10,111 nt of DNA. It comes from Acidobacteriota bacterium (GTDB taxonomy: Bacteria > Acidobacteriota > Terriglobia > Acidiferrales > UBA7541). The DNA is taken from contig QHYP01000039.1 of NCBI GenBank assembly GCA_003224195.1, positions 1-10,111 of the forward strand, written 5' to 3'. Both the position numbers and the translations under genes were made by a program. The notes beneath the pieces were generated by a model that saw only the letters and a program-made list of their open reading frames with translations, searched no databases and had not been told where the DNA came from. Positions 6,991 through 10,111 of the stretch are shown piece by piece (within the stretch, counting starts at the first letter, position 1; each line of letters opens with the position of its first letter).

Positions 6991-7030
6991 ATAGAAAAAT
7001 GAATTTTTCTTGACAAATTCATTTTTCTAT
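6991..7030. repeat. Perfect 16-bp AT-rich inverted repeat, candidate operator
   Basis: The left arm ATAGAAAAATGAATTT (6991-7006) and right arm AAATTCATTTTTCTAT (7015-7030) are exact reverse complements around an 8-bp centre, TTCTTGAC. Only 7 of the 40 bases are G or C, in a strongly GC-rich neighbourhood. Each arm contains an AAAT-N2-ATTT block (6997-7006 and 7015-7024), with block centres 18 bp apart. A TTGACA starts in the centre (7010-7015) and a TATACT begins at the right end. The position, 156 bp before phoH and 35 bp after the ATPase stop, suggests an operator or promoter element. As a terminator it would be atypical, because the stem is AT-only in most positions and no T run follows. 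Confidence 0.85.
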
Positions 7031-7033
7031 ACT
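7028..7033 (+). promoter_or_regulatory. Candidate -10 box of the phoH operon promoter
   Basis: TATACT matches the -10 consensus at 5 of 6 positions and overlaps the right end of the inverted repeat. The consensus TTGACA at 7010-7015 is only 12 bp away, too close for a standard pair. At 16-18 bp spacing the bases are T-rich (TTTTCT and neighbours), a poor -35. Transcription would begin near 7040, giving a leader of about 147 nt before the phoH ATG. A regulator bound at the repeat could block or assist this promoter. Confidence 0.5.
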
Positions 7034-7133
7034 GGACGGCGGCGTGGACGGCGCTTCACAGTGTTGAGAACGGATGGCGCTATGCGGCTTGACCGGGGGT
7101 CGGCGGTGGCGTAGGCTGAATTTTCTTCTCGAC

Positions 7134-7140
7134 AGGAGGA
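7134..7140 (+). promoter_or_regulatory. Strong Shine-Dalgarno without a standard start codon
   Basis: AGGAGGA stands out in the phoH leader, but no ATG, GTG or TTG follows at normal spacing in any frame. At 8 bp past GGAGG there is ATC (7148-7150), which is in frame with phoH with no stop between. The ATG at 7187 used for phoH has no Shine-Dalgarno of its own. The site may serve an ATC start, an altered former ATG, or no gene at all. Confidence 0.5.
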
Positions 7141-7186
7141 TAGACGCATCGGCTCACCGGTTCGGGCAAGCAACTCCACGACTTGG

Positions 7187-8197
7187 ATGCGACGTACCGT
7201 TCACATATCCGGAAAAATCGAACCCCTTTTCGGCACGCTGGATGAAAATCTGCGTCTGCTCGAATCCGAACTGCGTGTGCGCACGCAATTGCACGACAAA
7301 AGCTTGACCATCGATGGCGAGCAGGACAATGTGGAACACGCCGTGCGCATTTTCGAGGAGTACAACCACCTGACGCGCGGAGGACGCTGTCTTTCGAGCG
7401 CAGAAGTGAAATCGCTGATCCGCGTCGCGACGGAGGACCCGCACACTTCGCCGCGCGGGGTATTCGAGCCCGGGCACGCCCGAGCATTCGGCAAAAAGAA
7501 CGTCACACCGAAGAGCGCGATGCAGCGGCGCTTCATGGAAGACATCGAGACGCACGACATGGTATTTGCGGTCGGCCCGGGCGGCACCGGGAAAACCTAC
7601 CTTGCCGTAGCCATGGCCGTTTCGGCGCTGCTTACTAAGCAGGTGAACCGTATCATCCTGGCACGACCCGCGGTGGAGGCAGGGGAGCGGCTCGGCTTTC
7701 TCCCGGGTACGTTGCAGGAAAAAATCGATCCTTATATGCGGCCCCTGTACGACGCTCTCTACGACATGCTCGACGCGGACAAGTTGGAACGCTTCCTCGA
7801 AAAGGGCATCATCGAAGTGGCGCCGCTGGCATTTATGCGCGGGCGGACTCTGAACGATTCTTTCGTGATTCTCGACGAGGCGCAGAACACCACCAGTGAG
7901 CAGATGAAGATGTTCCTGACGCGCCTGGGATTCAACTCGAAAGCCGTCATCACCGGGGATATCACGCAGATCGATTTGCCGACAGGGAAACGCTCCGGCC
8001 TGATTGAAGCCCTCGATGTTTGCGGAAAAATTGAAGGCATTGCCGTCGTGCAGTTCTCGGAGAAAGACGTTGTGCGCCACAACCTGGTGCAGCAGATCAT
8101 TCGAGCTTACGAAGAACACGAGACGCAATCGCCCCGAGGCGGCGCGGCGGAAAACGGCAAGTCCGATTCGGCGGAAAAAGAAGCCCTGCGGGGTTGA
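7187..8197 (+). CDS. phoH: PhoH-family ATPase (YbeZ type)
   Basis: Cytoplasmic P-loop NTPase of the PhoH/YbeZ family, linked to RNA metabolism and partner of YbeY, whose gene follows. The N-terminal part (about 1-75) has the usual small RNA-binding-like domain, including LFGTLDENLRLLE and VRTQLHDKSLTIDG. The ATPase domain has Walker A G130-PGGTG-K136-T137, the conserved ARPAVEAGERLGFLPG segment, Walker B ILDEAQN (D230, E231) and ITGDITQIDLP. The length of 336 residues is normal. ATG 7187 places the start a few residues before the conserved domain, as expected for the family, though an in-frame upstream ATC at 7148 has the better ribosome site. The last about 20 residues are polar, and the stop lies inside a 23-bp palindrome. 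Confidence 0.96.
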   Translation: MRRTVHISGKIEPLFGTLDENLRLLESELRVRTQLHDKSLTIDGEQDNVEHAVRIFEEYNHLTRGGRCLSSAEVKSLIRVATEDPHTSPRGVFEPGHARAFGKKNVTPKSAMQRRFMEDIETHDMVFAVGPGGTGKTYLAVAMAVSALLTKQVNRIILARPAVEAGERLGFLPGTLQEKIDPYMRPLYDALYDMLDADKLERFLEKGIIEVAPLAFMRGRTLNDSFVILDEAQNTTSEQMKMFLTRLGFNSKAVITGDITQIDLPTGKRSGLIEALDVCGKIEGIAVVQFSEKDVVRHNLVQQIIRAYEEHETQSPRGGAAENGKSDSAEKEALRG

Positions 8198-8217
8198 CCC
8201 CGACCGGGTCGGGGTCA
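8195..8217. repeat. 23-bp GC-rich palindrome containing the phoH stop
   Basis: Arms TGACCCCGACC (8195-8205) and GGTCGGGGTCA (8207-8217) are perfect reverse complements around a single G (8206). The first three bases are the TGA stop of phoH, and the repeat ends 8 bp before the ybeY ATG. In RNA it would form a stable hairpin of about 9 bp. No T run follows, so it is not a standard terminator. The right arm holds the only G-rich stretch (GGGG, 8211-8214) near ybeY that could pair with 16S rRNA. It resembles REP-like intergenic palindromes. Confidence 0.8.
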
Positions 8218-8225
8218 CACTTGAA

Positions 8226-8672
8226 ATGATTCTCAATCGCCAGCGGTCGGTGCGCGTGGCGCTGCGGCCTTTGGAAAGATTTCTCCGGCGCGTGAAGGGA
8301 GAACTGGATCTGGGTGGGGCGGAACTGACGGTTGCTCTCGTAAGCGATCCTGCAATCGCGCGGATGAACAAGACCTACCGCAGGAAGAAAGGTCCCACGG
8401 ACGTGTTGTCCTTCCCGGCAGTTTCTTTGCCGCGCCCATTGCGGATACGCGCACGCCGCAGGCGCGCCGGAGCCTATCTCGGCGACATCGCCATCTCACC
8501 TTCCATGGCCCGCCGCAATGCCACCCGCTTGGGCGGCTCGCTTGCCTCGGAATTGCAGGCGCTGATCCTCCACGGCGTGTTGCACCTGCTCGGTTACGAT
8601 CACGAACGAGACGGCGGCGAGATGGAGCGTTTTGAACGGCGCCTGCGGAAGAAGCTGGGGCTTTCAACATGA
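8226..8672 (+). CDS. ybeY: Endoribonuclease/rRNA maturation factor YbeY
   Basis: YbeY is a zinc-dependent single-strand endoribonuclease that takes part in 16S rRNA 3' maturation and ribosome quality control. The signature H3xH5xH metal site is intact: H116, H120 and H126 in HGVLHLLGYDHE. The upstream motifs M-N-x-x-Y-R-x-K-x-x-P-T-D-V-L-S-F-P and YLGDIAIS are also present. Between them is an unusually basic stretch (RPLRIRARRRR, about residues 73-83). The 148-residue length fits. The frame is open well upstream into phoH, but ATG 8226 gives the expected N-terminus; the only candidate ribosome site is GGGG inside the palindrome. It follows phoH, the usual partner, and its stop overlaps the next gene (ATGA). 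Confidence 0.95.
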   Translation: MILNRQRSVRVALRPLERFLRRVKGELDLGGAELTVALVSDPAIARMNKTYRRKKGPTDVLSFPAVSLPRPLRIRARRRRAGAYLGDIAISPSMARRNATRLGGSLASELQALILHGVLHLLGYDHERDGGEMERFERRLRKKLGLST

Positions 8673-9976
8673 TGGAGTCCTGGATTTATGCATTTGCGGT
8701 CGTGCTTCTCGCCGCCGGCCTCCCAGTTTTTTCCTACCTCGCCATCACCTACCGAGAGCTCGGCCGGGTGACGACGGGCCGCGTTCACGAGCACCTGGAC
8801 ATCTTTGAAGCGGAAATCGAGCCGCGCTTCTGCATGGACCGGCGCCGCGCGGGCCGGTCGTTCCGCCTTTTGGCGCATTTCTGGCTGGCGTTCCTGGTCC
8901 TGCAGACAACGCGCGGCGTGGTCTATTTCGTCCCTGGCACGTGGGAAGCCATTTTCGAGTCCAGCGTTTTCCTTTGCCTGGAAGTCGTCATTGCGATGCA
9001 CTTTCTTCCCGAATTTCTGCTCGTGCGAACGACAGGCCGCTGGCTGATACCTCTCGTGCCGGTCATCCGCGTACTCATGTGGCTGGTTTGGCCATTCCGG
9101 GCGTTTCTGGATCTTGCGGGATCGCTGGCCCGCATCTCTGAGCCTGAGCCAGGAAGTTCGGATGGTCATCGCGCGGAAAGCGAAGGAATCGAAGCGCTTG
9201 TCGAGGCCGCCCAGGAAGAGGGGATTCTCGAGCGCGATGAGGCCGAACTGATCGAGCAGGTGGTGGAGTTCAGCGACAAACGCGTCCGCGAAGTGATGAC
9301 CCCGCGCCCGGACATCGTCGTCATCTCGGCGGATGCCACGCTCGCGGACCTGCGCAAGCGCTTTGTCGAGACGCAGTATTCGCGACTGCCCGTTTATGAA
9401 AAATCGCTTGACGACATTTTCGGTATCGTCTTTGCACAGGACCTGTTGCGGATTCCGGAAACGGAGCTGGCGGGCCGCCGCGTGCGCGAACTGGTGCGGC
9501 CGGTGCTGCTGGTGCCCGAGACAAAGATGGGTTCGGAGCTGCTCAAAGAAATGCGCCAGAAAGGCCAGCAGATGGCCGTGATCATTGACGAGCACGGTTC
9601 GGTGGCGGGAATTGCGACGGTCGAGGATCTGGTCGAGGAGATTGTGGGGGAAATCGGCGGGGAAGGGCGCCACCCGGCGGCGGACGTCGTCCGAGAGAGC
9701 GACGGCGCTTACGTGGTGCGCGGAAGCGTGGGCATCACGAACATCGAAGAATTGCTCAGCATTCATTTCGGCAAGGACGCCGATGAAACGGTCACGACGA
9801 TTGCCGGCCTGTTGAGCCACGTGCTCGGCCGCGTACCTGGCCCCGGCGACGAGATCGATCTGGAAGGGTATCGTTTCGAGGTGCTGGAAGCGAACCAGCG
9901 GAAGGTTCTGCGCGTCAGAATTCGCAAGCTGTCCGTTGCCGCAAAGCCGGCAGCCGGCGGCCGGCGAGGCAGGTAG
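8669..9976 (+). CDS. CorC/HlyC-family CBS-domain membrane protein
   Basis: A 435-residue protein with an N-terminal membrane part (hydrophobic stretches at about 5-27, 68-90, 97-117 and 124-150), then a CBS pair (about 205-262, starting VREVMTPRPDIVVISAD, and about 270-328, with MAVIIDEHGSVAGIATVEDLVEEIVGEI), and a C-terminal CorC_HlyC domain (about 345-425, with YVVRGSVGITNIEELL and ETVTTIAGLLSHVLGRVPGPGD). The family is tied to magnesium/cobalt efflux and is often annotated hemolysin; transport by this protein is inferred only. The N-terminal region is less recognisable than a standard DUF21 domain. The start overlaps the ybeY stop by 4 bp (ATGA), and a second ATG follows directly. phoH-ybeY-corC order is conserved across many bacteria (ybeZ-ybeY-ybeX in E. 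coli). Confidence 0.9.
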   Translation: MMESWIYAFAVVLLAAGLPVFSYLAITYRELGRVTTGRVHEHLDIFEAEIEPRFCMDRRRAGRSFRLLAHFWLAFLVLQTTRGVVYFVPGTWEAIFESSVFLCLEVVIAMHFLPEFLLVRTTGRWLIPLVPVIRVLMWLVWPFRAFLDLAGSLARISEPEPGSSDGHRAESEGIEALVEAAQEEGILERDEAELIEQVVEFSDKRVREVMTPRPDIVVISADATLADLRKRFVETQYSRLPVYEKSLDDIFGIVFAQDLLRIPETELAGRRVRELVRPVLLVPETKMGSELLKEMRQKGQQMAVIIDEHGSVAGIATVEDLVEEIVGEIGGEGRHPAADVVRESDGAYVVRGSVGITNIEELLSIHFGKDADETVTTIAGLLSHVLGRVPGPGDEIDLEGYRFEVLEANQRKVLRVRIRKLSVAAKPAAGGRRGR

Positions 9977-9996
9977 ATGAGAGAGGTTCACGCCTG

Positions 9997-10002
9997 TTGA
10001 CA
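9997..10002 (+). promoter_or_regulatory. Isolated -35-like TTGACA before era
   Basis: A perfect TTGACA lies in the 88-bp gap between the CBS-protein gene and era, but the bases 16-18 bp downstream are CG/CT-rich and give no -10. It may be chance or part of a promoter not following the sigma-70 consensus. The rest of the gap holds no terminator or clear ribosome binding site. Confidence 0.2.
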
Positions 10003-10064
10003 ATTCTGATCGCGCGTGCGCTCTCTCCGGACTCGTGAAATCGTAAGTCTGCCATCGCGTTCTC

Positions 10065-10111
10065 ATGAGTGACGCATTCCGTTCCGGATTTGTTGCCATT
10101 CTCGGCCGGCC
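10065..10111 (+). CDS. era: GTPase Era, first 15 codons only
   Basis: The window ends inside this gene. The visible N-terminus, MSDAFRSGFVAILGRP, matches the start of Era, where S/A-G-F-V-A-I-x-G-R-P leads into the G1 loop N-V-G-K-S, which would come next beyond the edge. Era is an essential Ras-like GTPase that binds 16S rRNA near its 3' end during 30S assembly. Its place after phoH-ybeY-corC is a common arrangement and fits YbeY's role in 16S maturation. An in-frame stop at 10044-10046 leaves ATG 10065 as the only start; no Shine-Dalgarno is evident ahead of it. Another small GTPase such as Der is possible but less likely given the context. Confidence 0.85.
   Translation, partial: MSDAFRSGFVAILGR

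Noticed and set aside
6991..7030. Reading the AT-rich inverted repeat as the terminator of the ATPase gene
   Set aside because: The stem is nearly all A-T pairs and is followed by ACTGGACGGC rather than a T run, so intrinsic termination is unlikely; operator is the better reading.
7082..7114. A 10-codon upstream ORF in the phoH leader (MRLDRGSAVA)
   Set aside because: No ribosome binding site precedes it and it has no run of a single regulatory amino acid; likely chance.
7154..8371. A 405-codon open frame on the minus strand opposite phoH
   Set aside because: Same reason: antisense to phoH with its intact P-loop, and no recognisable domain of its own.
8600..10099. A 499-codon open frame on the minus strand opposite the CBS-protein gene
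   Set aside because: It lies antisense to a well-recognised protein. The translation is rich in His/Arg/Gln/Ala with no known motif, as expected of a shadow frame in GC-rich coding DNA.

Overview
The window is GC-rich bacterial chromosome made almost entirely of conserved housekeeping genes. Three things point to a Gram-negative-type bacterium, most likely an Acidobacteriota member: an LptE lipoprotein (an outer membrane with LPS), the gene set rimI / DUF465 / psd-pssA / usg-like / lptE-holA / rpsT / Ycf46-like ATPase / phoH-ybeY-corC-era, and the style of the proteins. The phylum is an inference from gene order and protein character; I could run no search. I see no tRNA, rRNA, CRISPR array, transposase, phage gene or intergenic gap above 300 bp.

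Layout. (1) Bases 1-365 hold the 3' part of a RimI-like GNAT acetyltransferase, followed by a small DUF465/YdcH-type protein (452-682). (2) Bases 763-4872 hold a tightly packed plus-strand operon: psd, pssA, an aspartate-semialdehyde-dehydrogenase-like Usg protein, lptE and holA. Neighbouring genes overlap or nearly touch (GTGA, 3 bp gap, TTGA, TAATG). Psd and PssA together make phosphatidylethanolamine, LptE helps place LPS in the outer membrane, and HolA is the clamp-loader delta subunit. (3) rpsT (ribosomal protein S20) lies on the minus strand at 4968-5270, convergent with holA and divergent from the next gene. A clear promoter for it overlaps the start codon of that divergent gene. (4) Bases 5327-6955 encode a Ycf46-like AAA+ ATPase starting at TTG. 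(5) A 230-bp non-coding stretch carries a perfect 16-bp AT-rich inverted repeat, a TATACT box and a strong Shine-Dalgarno sequence with no standard start codon after it. (6) phoH, ybeY and a CorC/HlyC-type CBS protein form an RNA-metabolism/envelope operon. The first 15 codons of era follow at the right edge.

No obviously new multi-gene system is present. The points most worth a second look are the AT-rich inverted repeat upstream of phoH, the orphan Shine-Dalgarno sequence in front of phoH, the 23-bp palindrome that contains the phoH stop codon, and the Usg-like protein, which keeps the dehydrogenase fold signatures but lacks both catalytic residues.
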